Positions 1 through 9,777 of a stretch of DNA of 64,000 bases are shown here, piece by piece. Within the stretch, counting starts at the first letter, position 1, and each line of letters starts with the position of its first letter. The stretch is from assembly GCF_001422285.1 (NCBI RefSeq), contig NZ_LMMO01000003.1, forward strand, positions 945,135 through 1,009,134, given 5' to 3'. The stretch comes from Frigoribacterium sp. Leaf263 (GTDB lineage Bacteria; Actinomycetota; Actinomycetes; Actinomycetales; Microbacteriaceae). The translations under genes and the position numbers were made by a program. A model generated the notes under the pieces. That model was given only the letters and a program-made list of their open reading frames with translations, made no database searches and was not told the DNA's origin.

Positions 1-349
1 CCTTCGAGCGCCAGGCAGCGACGTAGGCCGGAGCCGACGCGTAGCCGCCGAATCCGACGACGACGTCGACCCGGTGCTCGGCGAGGATGTCGCGGACGCC
101 CTGGACGGCCTGGGCGAGTCGCGACGGGAAGCGCAGCGCCGCAGCGGACGGGCGCCGTGGGAAGGGCAGCCGGGCCACGGTCAGGAGCTCGTAGCCCCGG
201 AGCGGGACGAGCCGCGCCTCGAGTCCCTCGGCGGTGCCGAGGACCAGCACGACCGATTCGGGCTCTCGGAGCCGGATCCGATCGGCGACGGCCAGGAGGG
301 GGTTCACATGCCCGGCGGTTCCGCCGCCGGCGAGGAGGTACGTCGTCAC
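1..349 (-). CDS. murG: MurG, UDP-GlcNAc transferase (N-terminal part, cut by window edge)
   Basis: MurG adds GlcNAc to lipid I to make lipid II on the inner membrane face. Only the first 116 codons are inside the window. The translation begins MTTYLLAGGGTAGHVNPLLA, which carries the glycine-rich loop and the TAGHVNP signature of this family, followed by GFGGYASAPAY. The start is a GTG at 349-347 that overlaps the ftsW stop as GTGA, so translation is probably coupled to ftsW. It is the last dcw gene visible; the C-terminal UDP-GlcNAc-binding domain lies outside. Confidence 0.93.
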   Translation of the reverse strand, partial: MTTYLLAGGGTAGHVNPLLAVADRIRLREPESVVLVLGTAEGLEARLVPLRGYELLTVARLPFPRRPSAAALRFPSRLAQAVQGVRDILAEHRVDVVVGFGGYASAPAYVAAWRSK

Positions 350-1659
350 CGGAGAGACCCTACCCGCTGGCGAGCGACCCTCGGCCTCGGCGCCGGCTCC
401 TCGGGGTGGCGCGTGAACGAGAGCACCACGCCGATCGCCACGAGGGTCACGATGAGCGCCGATCCGCCGGCCGAGATCAGCGGGAGCGGTACGCCCAGCA
501 CGGGCAGGAGGCCGAGGACGACGGCGACGTTGATGAGGGCCTGCCCGACGATCCAGGCCGCGACGGCCCCGGTGACCACGCGGACGAAGGGGTCGCCCGT
601 CTTGCGGATGATCTTGATGAAGGCGATGGCGAGCACCACGAACAGGGCGAGGACGACGACTCCCCCGATCAGGCCGAGCTCTTCGCCGAGCACGGCGAAG
701 ATGAAGTCGTTGTCGGCCTCGGGCAGCCAGGACCACTTGGCCTTCGAGTTCCCGAGTCCGACGCCGAAGAGGCCCCCGGAGGCGAGGGCCCAGGTGCCGT
801 GCAGCGACTGCCAGCAGATGCCCTGGTACGCGCTGTCGTCCGTGCACCCGGCCATCCACGCGGCGATGCGGTCGTTCCGCGAGACCGACCCGAAGGCGAT
901 CAGGGGGATGACGACGGCCAGGAGCGCGATCGGGATCATCAGGTAGCGGAGCTTGATGCCGGCGAACCACACGGCGCCGAAGACGAGGAGCAGCATGACC
1001 ATCGTCGTCCCGAGGTCTCCGCCCGCGACCACGAGTCCGACGGCGACGAGCACGACGGGCACCAGGGGGATCGCCAGGTGACGCCAGTCGTCGAGGAGGT
1101 CGCGCTTGACCGCGAGGATCATGCCCAGCCAGATCGCCAGGGCGAGCTTGACCGCCTCGGAGGGCTGCGCGGTGAACGAGCCGAGGTCGATCCAGTTGCG
1201 GTTGCCGCCGACCTCGATTCCGAGCGGCGTGAAGACGAGCAGCTGCAGCACGAGGGTCGCGCCCAGGATGTGCCAGGACCAGCGCTTCCAGAACCAGACC
1301 GGGACGCGCGAGACGATTAGCATGAGCGGGATGCCGATGGCGGCGTAGATCCCCTGCCGGACGAACGACCCGAAGAACGACGTCTGACCCGAGGCGATGA
1401 AGGCCTCGACCGACGAGGACGACAGGACCATCACGAGGCCGAGCACCACGAGGAACAGGGTCGTGCCGAGGATCACGAAGAACGAGCCGGTCTCGGCCGC
1501 GAACAGCCGCTTGACCGCGACGACGGCCGCCGCCGGGCGGTCGGCCTCGTCGGCGTCGGACTCGAGGGGGTGCTCTCGAGCGCGGTCTGCGGGCCGACCG
1601 CCGCGTCGTGCGAGGTCAGTCAAGCGGCGACGCGGAGGGCTGGACGGTGCTGGGGCCAT
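346..1659 (-). CDS. ftsW: FtsW, SEDS peptidoglycan glycosyltransferase
   Basis: SEDS-family polymerase that works with FtsI to polymerise lipid II at the septum. The 437-residue protein has about ten hydrophobic segments. It shows the family stretches FTAQPSEAVKLALAIWLG, GGDLGTTMVM and LGEELGLIGG. I chose the ATG at 1659 because CGGGAGG precedes it by about eight bases; the frame stays open to a GTG at 1704. With this start it overlaps the 3' end of murD by 44 bases. A TTG further in is also possible. It ends in a GTGA overlap with murG. Confidence 0.93.
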   Translation of the reverse strand: MAPAPSSPPRRRLTDLARRGGRPADRAREHPLESDADEADRPAAAVVAVKRLFAAETGSFFVILGTTLFLVVLGLVMVLSSSSVEAFIASGQTSFFGSFVRQGIYAAIGIPLMLIVSRVPVWFWKRWSWHILGATLVLQLLVFTPLGIEVGGNRNWIDLGSFTAQPSEAVKLALAIWLGMILAVKRDLLDDWRHLAIPLVPVVLVAVGLVVAGGDLGTTMVMLLLVFGAVWFAGIKLRYLMIPIALLAVVIPLIAFGSVSRNDRIAAWMAGCTDDSAYQGICWQSLHGTWALASGGLFGVGLGNSKAKWSWLPEADNDFIFAVLGEELGLIGGVVVLALFVVLAIAFIKIIRKTGDPFVRVVTGAVAAWIVGQALINVAVVLGLLPVLGVPLPLISAGGSALIVTLVAIGVVLSFTRHPEEPAPRPRVARQRVGSLR

Positions 1660-3184
1660 CGGCCGTGCCTCCCGGGAGATCGTTGACGGCGGAGGCGAAT
1701 GCACGCCCCCGCGCGGTGTAATCGGTGAACTGGTCGAAGGACGCCGCCGCCGGAGCGAGCAGCACGGTGTCGCCGGTTCGGGACGCCCCGACCGCGAGCC
1801 TCGCAGCCGTGGGCATCACCTGCTCAGTGTCGGTCTCCTGGACCTCGAAGACGGGCAGGTCGGGCGCGTGTCGCCGGAAGGCCTCCATGACCTCGTTCCG
1901 CTCGACGCCGATGACGACCGCCGCCCTCAGGCGATCGGCGGCCTCGGCGATGACCGGTTCGACGTCGACGCCCTTGAACACGCCGCCCACGATCCAGATG
2001 ACCGACGGGAAGGCCGACAGGGACGCCTGGGCGGCGTGCGGGTTGGTGGCCTTCGAGTCGTCGACCCAGGTGACGCCGTCGACGACCGCGACGACCTCCA
2101 TGCGATGGTGGTCGACGCGGAACGCCCCGAGGGCGTCGCGGATCGAGACCGGGTCGACCCCCGCAGCCCGCACGAGAGCCGAGGCGGCGAGCACGTCGGC
2201 GAGCAGGTGATCGGCCCCGAGGCCCACGGCGTCGAGCGCCGTCGTGGTCGTGAGCTCCAGCGCGCTGGTGCGCCGCTCGGCCAGGAACGCGCGGTCGACG
2301 AGGACTCCCCCGTCGTCGCCGGTCACGATGCCGAAGTCGCTCGGCCCCGGTGCGGACAGCCCGAAGCCGATCGCCCGGCAGCCCTCGGCCACGTCGGCGT
2401 CCTCGACCATGCGTCGCGTCGCGTCGTCCGCCTTGTTGTAGATGCAGGCTCGGACCGTGTTGGCGTAGACCTTCGACTTGGCCAGGCGATAGGGCTCCGC
2501 TCCGCCGTGCCACTCGAGGTGGTCGTCCTCGAGGTTGAGGCAGACCGCGGAGAGAGGCCGGAGGGCTCCCGGTCCGCTCTGGGGCAGGGCGTCCAGCTGG
2601 TGGCTCGACAGCTCGACGACCAGGAGGTCGTGCCCCTCGGGATCGCGGACGCAGTCGAGGACGGGTACGCCGATGTTGCCGCACGCCGCCGCACGTCGAC
2701 CGTCGGCCGCGGCCATGGCGGTCGCCAGCTGCGTCGTGGTCGTCTTGCCGTTCGTGCCGGTGACGAGCAGCCACTCGGCGGGCGGAGCGACCTTGTCACG
2801 GACGCGCCAGGCCAGCTCGATGTCGCCCCAGACGGCCGCCCCGCTGGAACGCGCCCAGACGGACAGCGGGTGGTGCGGAGCGAATCCCGGCGAGATGACG
2901 ACGACCTCGGGATCGAAGGCGACCAGCGCCTCCGGAGCCTCGGCCATCTCGGGTTCGAGGAGCAGCTCCGCACCGATCAGGTCGAGCAGCTCGGCCCGGT
3001 CGTCGTCCACGCTCGGTGCGACGACGACGACCCGGGCGCCCAGCTCGGCGAGGGTGTCCGCGACCGAGAATCCGGTCACGCCGAGACCGAGGACCGCCAC
3101 ACGGAGACCGGACCAGTCGGCGTGCCAGCTGTCGAGGCCGAGGAGGCGCTGCTCGAGTCGCGCGTCGAGGGGTGCGTCGGTCAT
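1616..3184 (-). CDS. murD: MurD, UDP-MurNAc-L-alanine:D-glutamate ligase
   Basis: Cytoplasmic ATP-dependent ligase adding D-Glu to UDP-MurNAc-L-Ala (or the equivalent first residue). The 522-residue translation starts [12 protein letters not shown]. It has an N-terminal Rossmann segment ([20 protein letters not shown]), the Mur ligase P-loop [12 protein letters not shown], the central [11 protein letters not shown] motif and the [11 protein letters not shown] motif typical of MurD. The ATG at 3184 overlaps the mraY stop as ATGA. The open frame continues far upstream inside mraY, but that part is a shadow of the other gene. Confidence 0.95.
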   Translation of the reverse strand: MTDAPLDARLEQRLLGLDSWHADWSGLRVAVLGLGVTGFSVADTLAELGARVVVVAPSVDDDRAELLDLIGAELLLEPEMAEAPEALVAFDPEVVVISPGFAPHHPLSVWARSSGAAVWGDIELAWRVRDKVAPPAEWLLVTGTNGKTTTTQLATAMAAADGRRAAACGNIGVPVLDCVRDPEGHDLLVVELSSHQLDALPQSGPGALRPLSAVCLNLEDDHLEWHGGAEPYRLAKSKVYANTVRACIYNKADDATRRMVEDADVAEGCRAIGFGLSAPGPSDFGIVTGDDGGVLVDRAFLAERRTSALELTTTTALDAVGLGADHLLADVLAASALVRAAGVDPVSIRDALGAFRVDHHRMEVVAVVDGVTWVDDSKATNPHAAQASLSAFPSVIWIVGGVFKGVDVEPVIAEAADRLRAAVVIGVERNEVMEAFRRHAPDLPVFEVQETDTEQVMPTAARLAVGASRTGDTVLLAPAAASFDQFTDYTARGRAFASAVNDLPGGTADGPSTVQPSASPLD

Positions 3185-4284
3185 GAGGTGCGGGAGATCC
3201 ATTCGAGGTAGAAGACTCCGACGCCGGCGGCCACGAAGAGCCCCGCGATGATCCAGAAGCGGACCACCACCGTGACCTCCGCCCAGCCCTTCAGCTCGAA
3301 GTGATGATGGAGGGGACTCATCAGGAAGATGCGTTTGCCCTTGGTGATCTTGAAGTAGGCGCGCTGCAGGATCACGGAGCCGGTCACGACGATGAAGAGC
3401 CCGCCGATCAGCACGAGCAGGATCTCCGTGCGGCTGAGGATCGCGAGTGCCGCCAGGGCGCCGCCGAGGCCCAGCGACCCCGTGTCGCCCAGGAAGATCT
3501 GCGCCGGGGAGGTGTTCCACCACAGGAACCCGATGAGTCCGCCGCAGATCGCCGCCGCCACCACCGCGAGATCGAGCGGATTCGCCACGGTGTAGCAGGC
3601 GGACCGCGTCGTCTCGTCGAGACGCGTGCTGAAGCACGACTGATTGAACTGCCAGAACCCGATGAAGATGTACGACGCGATGGCGAGGATCGACGAGCCC
3701 GTGGCGAGACCGTCGAGCCCGTCGGCGACGTTGACGCCGTTCGACGTGCTGACCGTGATGAGCACGACCCAGATGAGGAAGAGTCCCCCGCCGACGATGC
3801 TGCCGAAGAACATGAAGTCGAGCCACGGGATGTCGCGGATAAACGAGATCTTCGTCGAAGCGGGGGTCAGCCCGTTGGCGTTCGGGAAGGACAGGGCGAG
3901 GATCGCGAAGACCGCACCCACGACGACCTGGCCGATGACCTTGGCCCAGCCGCCGAGTCCGAGGCTCCGCTGGTTGCGCACCTTCAGGAAGTCGTCGAGG
4001 AATCCGACCGCGCCGAGCCCGACCATGAGGAACAGCACGAGCAGCCCGCTGGAGGTGAGTTCGTCCTGTGCACCGAGGTGACCGACGAAGTACCCGATCA
4101 CGGTGCCGAGGATGAGGACGATGCCGCCCATCGTGGCCGTGCCGCGCTTGGTGTGATGCGACTGCGGCCCGTCGTCGCGGATGAACTGACCCCAGCCGAG
4201 CCGGTGGAACAGCTTGATGAACAGGGGCGTCATCAACAGGGTGAAGACGAGGGAGACCGCACCGGCGATCAGGAGCGCGATCAC
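3181..4284 (-). CDS. mraY: MraY, phospho-MurNAc-pentapeptide transferase
   Basis: Integral membrane enzyme that attaches phospho-MurNAc-pentapeptide to undecaprenyl phosphate to form lipid I. The 367-residue length is normal. Family motifs are visible: [15 protein letters not shown] (catalytic Asp loop), [15 protein letters not shown], and the [13 protein letters not shown] triple-His loop near the C-terminus. About ten membrane segments are present. The start is GTG at 4284, overlapping the murF stop as GTGA, and the stop overlaps the murD ATG. Confidence 0.96.
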   Translation of the reverse strand: MIALLIAGAVSLVFTLLMTPLFIKLFHRLGWGQFIRDDGPQSHHTKRGTATMGGIVLILGTVIGYFVGHLGAQDELTSSGLLVLFLMVGLGAVGFLDDFLKVRNQRSLGLGGWAKVIGQVVVGAVFAILALSFPNANGLTPASTKISFIRDIPWLDFMFFGSIVGGGLFLIWVVLITVSTSNGVNVADGLDGLATGSSILAIASYIFIGFWQFNQSCFSTRLDETTRSACYTVANPLDLAVVAAAICGGLIGFLWWNTSPAQIFLGDTGSLGLGGALAALAILSRTEILLVLIGGLFIVVTGSVILQRAYFKITKGKRIFLMSPLHHHFELKGWAEVTVVVRFWIIAGLFVAAGVGVFYLEWISRTS

Positions 4285-5681
4285 TCGGACACCCCCGCGA
4301 GCCGGTCGCCGAGGAATCTCAACCCGGCGGACTTGGAGGACTTGACGAGCACCACGTCGCCCGGCTGGAGGGCCGGACGCAGGAGATCGTGAGCCTCCTC
4401 GATGGTCTCGACCATCAGCGACTCACCGTCCCAGGAGCCCTCGAGCCCCGCCGCCATGTGGATGTGCCTCGCGGCCTGTCCGACGACGATCAGCTGCGAG
4501 ATGTTGAGCCGGACGACGAGTCGGCCGATGCGGTCGTGCTCGTCGCGGGCGTACTCGCCCAGCTCGGCCATCTCGCCGAGCACGGCGATCGACCGGCCGT
4601 CGCCCGGCGTGATCTGCGCGAGCGTCTTGAGGGCCGCTGCGACCGAGTCGGGGCTGGCGTTGTAGGCGTCGTTGACGACGGTGACGCCGCCGGGCGCCGC
4701 GAAGAGCTCCATGCGCCAGCGCTCGGCGCGGGCGACGCCTTCGAGGACGGTCGCCGCGCGGTCGAGGTCGAGACCCCATTCGCCCACCACGGTCAGCGCC
4801 GCGAGGGCGTTCATGACGTGGTGCTCGCCGAGGATGCGCAATGCCACACGGCGACGGAGGTCGCCGTGCTCGAACACGAACGTCGTGCCCGTCGCCGAGA
4901 CATCGACGTCGCCGGCCCGGTAGTCGGCCGACGGGCTCTGCCCGAACGTGACGACCCGCGCCGCGGTGACCGAGGCCATGCCCGCGACCCGCTCGTCGTC
5001 CGCGTTCAGGACGGCTGTGCCGGACTCGGGGAGGTCGGTGACCATCTCGGCCTTGGCGGCACGGGTGCCCTCGATGCCGCCGAACCCGCCGGCGTGGGCG
5101 AGCCCGACCTTGAGGACGACGCCGGTGTCGGGCCGGGCGATGTCCACGAGACGGGCGATCTCGCCGGGACCGGCTGCGCCCATCTCGACGACGAGGAACT
5201 CCGTCGCGTCGTCGATGCGCAGCATCGAGATCGGGGCGCCGACGTGGTTGTTGAACGACCCCTCGGGCGCGACGGTGGGAGCCACGTCGGAGAGGATCGC
5301 CCGAAGCATGTTCTTCGTGCTCGTCTTGCCGTTCGACCCCGTGATGCCGACGACCTTGAGCCGGCCATGGCGACGGACGCGCTCGACGACCGCCGCGGCG
5401 AGACGCGACAGCGCGGTCACGCCGTCGGCGACGACGACGACCGGCACGCCGGTCTCGATCGGACGCTCGGCGACGATGAGCGCGGCGCCGTTGGCGACGG
5501 CCGCGTCGACGAAGAGGTGACCGTCGGTGACCTCGCCCCGGAGGGCGAAGAAGATGGACCCGGGTGAGACGAGTCGGCTGTCGGTCTCGACCGAGCCCGA
5601 CAGGACGAGGTCGCCCGCCGGCGTACCGCTCGGCGTGCCCTCGGTGATGTCGGCGATCTCGGTCGCGGAGAGGGCGATCAC
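4281..5681 (-). CDS. murF: MurF, UDP-MurNAc-tripeptide:D-Ala-D-Ala ligase
   Basis: ATP-dependent ligase that adds D-Ala-D-Ala to the UDP-MurNAc-tripeptide. The 466-residue protein starts at a GTG (M)[14 protein letters not shown] that overlaps the murE stop as GTGA. It has the N-terminal MurF substrate domain, the P-loop [15 protein letters not shown], the NNHVG motif and [13 protein letters not shown], which is diagnostic of MurF. The reading frame runs further upstream to 6893, but that part lies inside murE in another frame and is not protein. Confidence 0.95.
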   Translation of the reverse strand: MIALSATEIADITEGTPSGTPAGDLVLSGSVETDSRLVSPGSIFFALRGEVTDGHLFVDAAVANGAALIVAERPIETGVPVVVVADGVTALSRLAAAVVERVRRHGRLKVVGITGSNGKTSTKNMLRAILSDVAPTVAPEGSFNNHVGAPISMLRIDDATEFLVVEMGAAGPGEIARLVDIARPDTGVVLKVGLAHAGGFGGIEGTRAAKAEMVTDLPESGTAVLNADDERVAGMASVTAARVVTFGQSPSADYRAGDVDVSATGTTFVFEHGDLRRRVALRILGEHHVMNALAALTVVGEWGLDLDRAATVLEGVARAERWRMELFAAPGGVTVVNDAYNASPDSVAAALKTLAQITPGDGRSIAVLGEMAELGEYARDEHDRIGRLVVRLNISQLIVVGQAARHIHMAAGLEGSWDGESLMVETIEEAHDLLRPALQPGDVVLVKSSKSAGLRFLGDRLAGVSE

Positions 5682-7228
5682 TCGGCCCACCCGGCCTCTC
5701 GGAGCGCCGCACGGGCCTCGTCGCGCGCCGAGTAGGGCGTGCGCTCGCCTCGGATGTCTCGGTAGTCCTGGTGTCCGGGACCGGCCCAGAGGATCGAGTC
5801 GCCTTCGCCCACCAGTGCGATGGCTGCGCGGATCGCCGCCTCGGGCGGACTCACCTCGTGGATCTCGTGCTCGGGGAAGGCCTCGCGGGCGGCGTCGACC
5901 AGGGTGCGCCGGATGGACGCCGGGTCTTCGAAGCGCGGGTGGTGGTCGGTCACGACGAGGATGTCCGATCCGGCGGCGGCGACACGGGCCATCTCGCCGC
6001 GCTTCGTCGTGTCGCGGTCGCCGTCGGCGCCGAAGAGCATGACGACCTTGCCCGGGGTGAAGCGCCGGACCGCGGCGAGGGTGGTGAGGAAGGCGTCCGG
6101 GCTGTGACCGAAGTCGACGTAGACGCTCGGTCCGCGGTCTCCCGAGACCCGCTCGGTGCGACCGGGCAGATACGCGACGATGCCGTGCTCGGCCTCGAGG
6201 GCCTGGGCGATGGCGCCGAGCTCGAAGCCCGCCTCGACGAGCATGACGATGGCCAGGGCGGCGTTCGCCACCATGTGCCAGCCGATCAGCGGCACGCGCG
6301 TGACGAGGGAGCGGTTCTCGGGGCCCGAGAGGCGGAACTCGGTGTACGCCGCCTGCTCGTCGACGATCTCGACCGTCCAGTCGGCCTCGACGTCGGGGAG
6401 GACGGTGATGGTCGTGAGGGGGATGCGGGCGTTGTCGACGACCCGCTGCCCGTAGGGCGAGTCGAGCGAGATGACCGCGCGCCGGGCCCTGTCGGGCTGG
6501 AAGAGCGGCAGCTTCGCCTGGAAGTACTCCTCCATGTCGGCGTAGTCGTCGAGGTGATCGTGGCTCAGGTTGGTGAAGGCGGCCACGTCGAAGACGAGAC
6601 CGTCGACCCTGTTGCGGCTCAGCGCCTGGGCGCTGACCTCGACCACGACCGCGCGCACCTCGCTCTCGCGCATGCGCGCCAGGAGCGCGTGCATCTCGCT
6701 CGCCTCGGGAGTGGTGAGACGGCTGACGACGGTGAGGTCGCCGATGTGACGCTCGGCGGTGCTGCTCAGGCCGGTGACGAGCCCGAGCTGGCGGAGGACG
6801 CCCTCGAGCAGGTAGGCCGTGGACGTCTTGCCGTTCGTGCCGGTGATCGCGAAGAGCTGGGGCGAGCCCTCGCCGCCGGTGCGGTAGATCCACGCCGATA
6901 CGTCGCCGAGCGCGGCTCGCGGCGAGTCGACGAGGACGACGGGCAGACCCGACTCGCGAGCGAGTTCGAGACCCGCGCGGTCGGTGAGCAGCGCGACGGC
7001 TCCGCCGTCACGGGCCTGCACGGCGAACTCGGCCCCGTGTCGGTGAGCGCCGGGCACGCCGACGTACAGGTCGCCGGGCTGGAGGTCCGTCGTGCTCAGC
7101 GTGACGCCCGTGACTTCGATGCCGTCGAGGGAGCCCTCGTGCTCGAGTCCGAACTCGCTGACCATGTGGGCGAGGGACCTCGCCGACGGATGTTCCGGTC
7201 GGAGGACCGGGGGGATCCGGGCGTTCAA
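5678..7228 (-). CDS. murE: MurE, UDP-MurNAc-dipeptide:diamino-acid ligase
   Basis: Mur ligase that adds the third stem-peptide residue. The 516-residue translation has the P-loop ITGTNGKTSTAYLLEG, NLSHDHLDDY and VYVDFGHSPDAF. The position that reads DNPR in meso-diaminopimelate-adding enzymes reads HHPR here (about residues 429-432, context VVTDHHPRFEDP), so the substrate is probably not meso-DAP. I chose a TTG start at 7228 because AGAGG precedes it at good distance and it lies 14 bases after the ftsI stop. An internal ATG (MVSEFGLEHEG) is a weaker alternative. Confidence 0.93.
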   Translation of the reverse strand: MNARIPPVLRPEHPSARSLAHMVSEFGLEHEGSLDGIEVTGVTLSTTDLQPGDLYVGVPGAHRHGAEFAVQARDGGAVALLTDRAGLELARESGLPVVLVDSPRAALGDVSAWIYRTGGEGSPQLFAITGTNGKTSTAYLLEGVLRQLGLVTGLSSTAERHIGDLTVVSRLTTPEASEMHALLARMRESEVRAVVVEVSAQALSRNRVDGLVFDVAAFTNLSHDHLDDYADMEEYFQAKLPLFQPDRARRAVISLDSPYGQRVVDNARIPLTTITVLPDVEADWTVEIVDEQAAYTEFRLSGPENRSLVTRVPLIGWHMVANAALAIVMLVEAGFELGAIAQALEAEHGIVAYLPGRTERVSGDRGPSVYVDFGHSPDAFLTTLAAVRRFTPGKVVMLFGADGDRDTTKRGEMARVAAAGSDILVVTDHHPRFEDPASIRRTLVDAAREAFPEHEIHEVSPPEAAIRAAIALVGEGDSILWAGPGHQDYRDIRGERTPYSARDEARAALREAGWAE

Positions 7229-7242
7229 TGAATCCTCTTCTC

Positions 7243-9030
7243 TCACCAGGTCTCGGGGATGTCCGGGGCGGGCTCCGTCGACGGAGGGACGCGGTACATC
7301 TCGAGTGCCTGGGACATGATCTTGTTGAAGGTCGGCGCCGCAGCGGCCGACGTCTTGATGGTACTTGGCTTGGTGAAGGTCACGACCACGACGAACTGGG
7401 GATCCTCGGCCGGCGCGATGCCCGCGACCGACACGATGCGGTCCGAACCGTAGCCCGTGCCGTCCGACTTCGCCACCTCGGCCGTGCCGGTCTTGGCGGC
7501 CACGCGGTACCCCGGGATCGTCAGGACGTCTTTGAGGTCGCCCGCGCTGACGACCTTCTCGAGCATGTTCACGGTCGTGTCGGCGGCGTAGGCGGAGACC
7601 ACCTGAGTCCCCTCGGTGCTCGGCGTCTGCGAGACCGTCCCGTCGGGTGCCGTGCACTTCTCGACCAGGTTCACGGGCAGACGCTCACCGTGGTTCGCGA
7701 GCGTCTGGAAGACGGAGGCGAGGTGAACGGCCGTCGTCGAGACGCCCTGTCCGAACATCGAGTTGATGCTCGTCTGCTGGTCCCATTCGGAGACGTTGCG
7801 CACGCCCTGAGTGGGCTCACCCAGGAACCCGACGGCCGTCGGCTCGTTCAGCCCGAACTTGAGCATGTAGTCGTAACGCGCCTGCGCCGACAGGTTCTCA
7901 CCGAGGAGGGAGATGCCGACGTTGGACGAGTCGCGGAGGATCCCCGTCAAGGTCAGCTGCTCGGTCGGGTGGAAGACGGCGTCGTGGATCGAGCCGCCCC
8001 ACGGGAAGGTGCGGGAGTAAGGCACGGTCGCGCGACTCGTCGGCGTCGCGGTGCCCGTGTCGAGCAGCATCGCGGCGGTCATGGCCTTGAACGTCGAACC
8101 CGGCTCATAGGAGGCGGTGAACGCCAGCGAGCCGAGGTTGTCGACGTCGGTGGCGTCGACGTCGTTGGGATCGACGGCGGGATAGTCGGCGACGGCGAGG
8201 AGAGCCGCCGTGTCGGCCTTCATGACGACGGCCGTGGCGCTCACGGCACCGATGGCCTGAGCCTGCTCGGCGAGGGACTGCTGCGTCATGTACTGCAGGT
8301 CTTTGTCGATCGACAGCGTGAGCGAGCTGCCCGGGACGGCGGCTTCGGTCGTCACCGTGCTGCCGGGCAGCTGGACGCCGTCGGCACCTCGTTCGTAGGT
8401 CTCGCTGCCGTTCGTGCCCGCGAGGCAGCTGTCGGCGCTCAGCTCGAGACCCGCCTGCGGGCCGTCCGTGCCGATGAAGCCCGTGAGGTTGCCGGCGACC
8501 GACCCGTTGGGATACGTGCGAGCTGATTGCCGCTCGTAGTAGAGATACGAGATGCCGCTGTTCTTGAGGTCCCGCACCGCGCGGAAGGCGTCGACGTCGA
8601 CGCCTTTGACGAGATAGGCGAAGTTCGCCGTCGGGTCACGGGTGATGCTCTCGTACATGGCGTCCGCGTCACCGCCGGTGATCTCCGCGATCTGCGCCAT
8701 GACCTGCTCGACCGTCAGGGTCTTCTTCGTCTTCGTGCCGTCGGCCGCCTTCTCGGTGATCGTCCGCGTCTTGGCGAACGCCGGGGCGGCGGTGATGTTG
8801 TATCGGGTCACGCTGCCGGCCAGCACGGTGCCGTCGGCGGCCAGGATGTCGCCGCGGTCGCCGTACGTCACCTGACTGATCTGCCGCTTGTTCTTCGACT
8901 GCTCGTTCAACTCGGCCGCCTGGACCAGCTGGATGTCGGCGAGTCGCACGACGAAGACGCCGATCAGGGCGATCACCAGGGCCATGGCCAGAGTGGCTCG
9001 GAGCCGCCGGCTGCGTGGTGCTGCGTTCAC
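7243..9030 (-). CDS. ftsI: FtsI / penicillin-binding protein 2-type septal transpeptidase
   Basis: Septal class B penicillin-binding protein that cross-links peptidoglycan as partner of FtsW. The 595-residue protein has one N-terminal membrane anchor (LRATLAMALVIALIGVFVVR) and a pedestal domain beginning RGDILAADGTVLA. The transpeptidase motifs are S312-T-F-K (EPGSTFKAM), SSN (RDSSNVGIS) and KTG (AAKTGTAEV). No PASTA repeats follow. The GTG start at 9030 has GAGGA about eight bases upstream, and a 72-base gap separates it from ftsL. Confidence 0.95.
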   Translation of the reverse strand: MNAAPRSRRLRATLAMALVIALIGVFVVRLADIQLVQAAELNEQSKNKRQISQVTYGDRGDILAADGTVLAGSVTRYNITAAPAFAKTRTITEKAADGTKTKKTLTVEQVMAQIAEITGGDADAMYESITRDPTANFAYLVKGVDVDAFRAVRDLKNSGISYLYYERQSARTYPNGSVAGNLTGFIGTDGPQAGLELSADSCLAGTNGSETYERGADGVQLPGSTVTTEAAVPGSSLTLSIDKDLQYMTQQSLAEQAQAIGAVSATAVVMKADTAALLAVADYPAVDPNDVDATDVDNLGSLAFTASYEPGSTFKAMTAAMLLDTGTATPTSRATVPYSRTFPWGGSIHDAVFHPTEQLTLTGILRDSSNVGISLLGENLSAQARYDYMLKFGLNEPTAVGFLGEPTQGVRNVSEWDQQTSINSMFGQGVSTTAVHLASVFQTLANHGERLPVNLVEKCTAPDGTVSQTPSTEGTQVVSAYAADTTVNMLEKVVSAGDLKDVLTIPGYRVAAKTGTAEVAKSDGTGYGSDRIVSVAGIAPAEDPQFVVVVTFTKPSTIKTSAAAAPTFNKIMSQALEMYRVPPSTEPAPDIPETW

Positions 9031-9102
9031 GAAGGATTCCTCACCGCGGCGGGCCGTGCCGCCCTGCCGCTGTCGTCGTCCGGTACCCCGGGTGGGACAC
9101 CG

Positions 9103-9777
9103 CTAACGGGTCTGGGGAGCCGCCAGCTGGTTCGGGTCAGACGCTACCGACTGCTCGGGAGATCCCCCGCTCGCCGCGCCCGCCGCGGCGGAGCCGGACA
9201 CGGGAGCGGCGACGCCGGTGGAGGCGACGCTCGCGTCCGCCGTCGACGTCGACCCCTGGTCGGCGGGGGCCTTCGCACCGGCGGTGGCCGAGGCCTCGGG
9301 CTTCTGGGCGGTGGCGAGGGGGACGCCGTCGAGGAGCGTGTTGGGGATCAGGTTGTCCGTGCCGTCGGCGCCGCCGTCGGCGGGAGACGGCTGCCCGTGC
9401 ACCGCGCCCGTCGCGGGGTCGAGGTAGACGGGGTTCGAGTTGCGGACCATGCCGAGCTCCTCGGCGTTGTTGGCCAGGTTCTGAGGCGACGACAGCACGT
9501 CGAGCTGCTCGGAGTACTTCTGCTGGTCCCGCGTGAGCTCGGTCTGCTGCGCCTGGAGCGCGGAGATCCTGTAGGCGCCGTCGCTGAGCGCGATGCTGAT
9601 GGCGAGCTGAGCCAGGAGGAGCACGAAGAGCGACGCCGTCGCGACGAGCGCGTAGACGATCTTGGGACGCGCACGACGCTGAGCCCGGCTGGTCACGATC
9701 TCGACAGGCCGAGGCGTCGCCGAGGGGGACCGCTCGAGGAGAGGCGTCGGGTCGACGAGGGCGAACTGGCTGCTCAT
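9103..9777 (-). CDS. ftsL: FtsL-like bitopic division protein with a long extracellular tail
   Basis: Small division protein expected to scaffold FtsQ/FtsB and FtsWI. The 224-residue translation has a basic cytoplasmic part, one membrane segment near residues 43-65 (IVYALVATASLFVLLLAQLA), and a short coiled coil (ISALQAQQTELTRDQQKYSEQLDVL). A roughly 110-residue tail rich in Ala, Ser, Gly and Pro follows, much longer than the usual FtsL tail. The call rests on position between rsmH and ftsI plus architecture, since FtsL sequence is poorly conserved. The ATG overlaps the rsmH stop as ATGA. Confidence 0.82.
   Translation of the reverse strand: MSSQFALVDPTPLLERSPSATPRPVEIVTSRAQRRARPKIVYALVATASLFVLLLAQLAISIALSDGAYRISALQAQQTELTRDQQKYSEQLDVLSSPQNLANNAEELGMVRNSNPVYLDPATGAVHGQPSPADGGADGTDNLIPNTLLDGVPLATAQKPEASATAGAKAPADQGSTSTADASVASTGVAAPVSGSAAAGAASGGSPEQSVASDPNQLAAPQTR

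Noticed and set aside
5682-6893. Upstream extension of the murF frame as a longer fused protein
   Set aside because: It is murE in the wrong frame; the GTG overlap at 5681 gives the normal MurF length.
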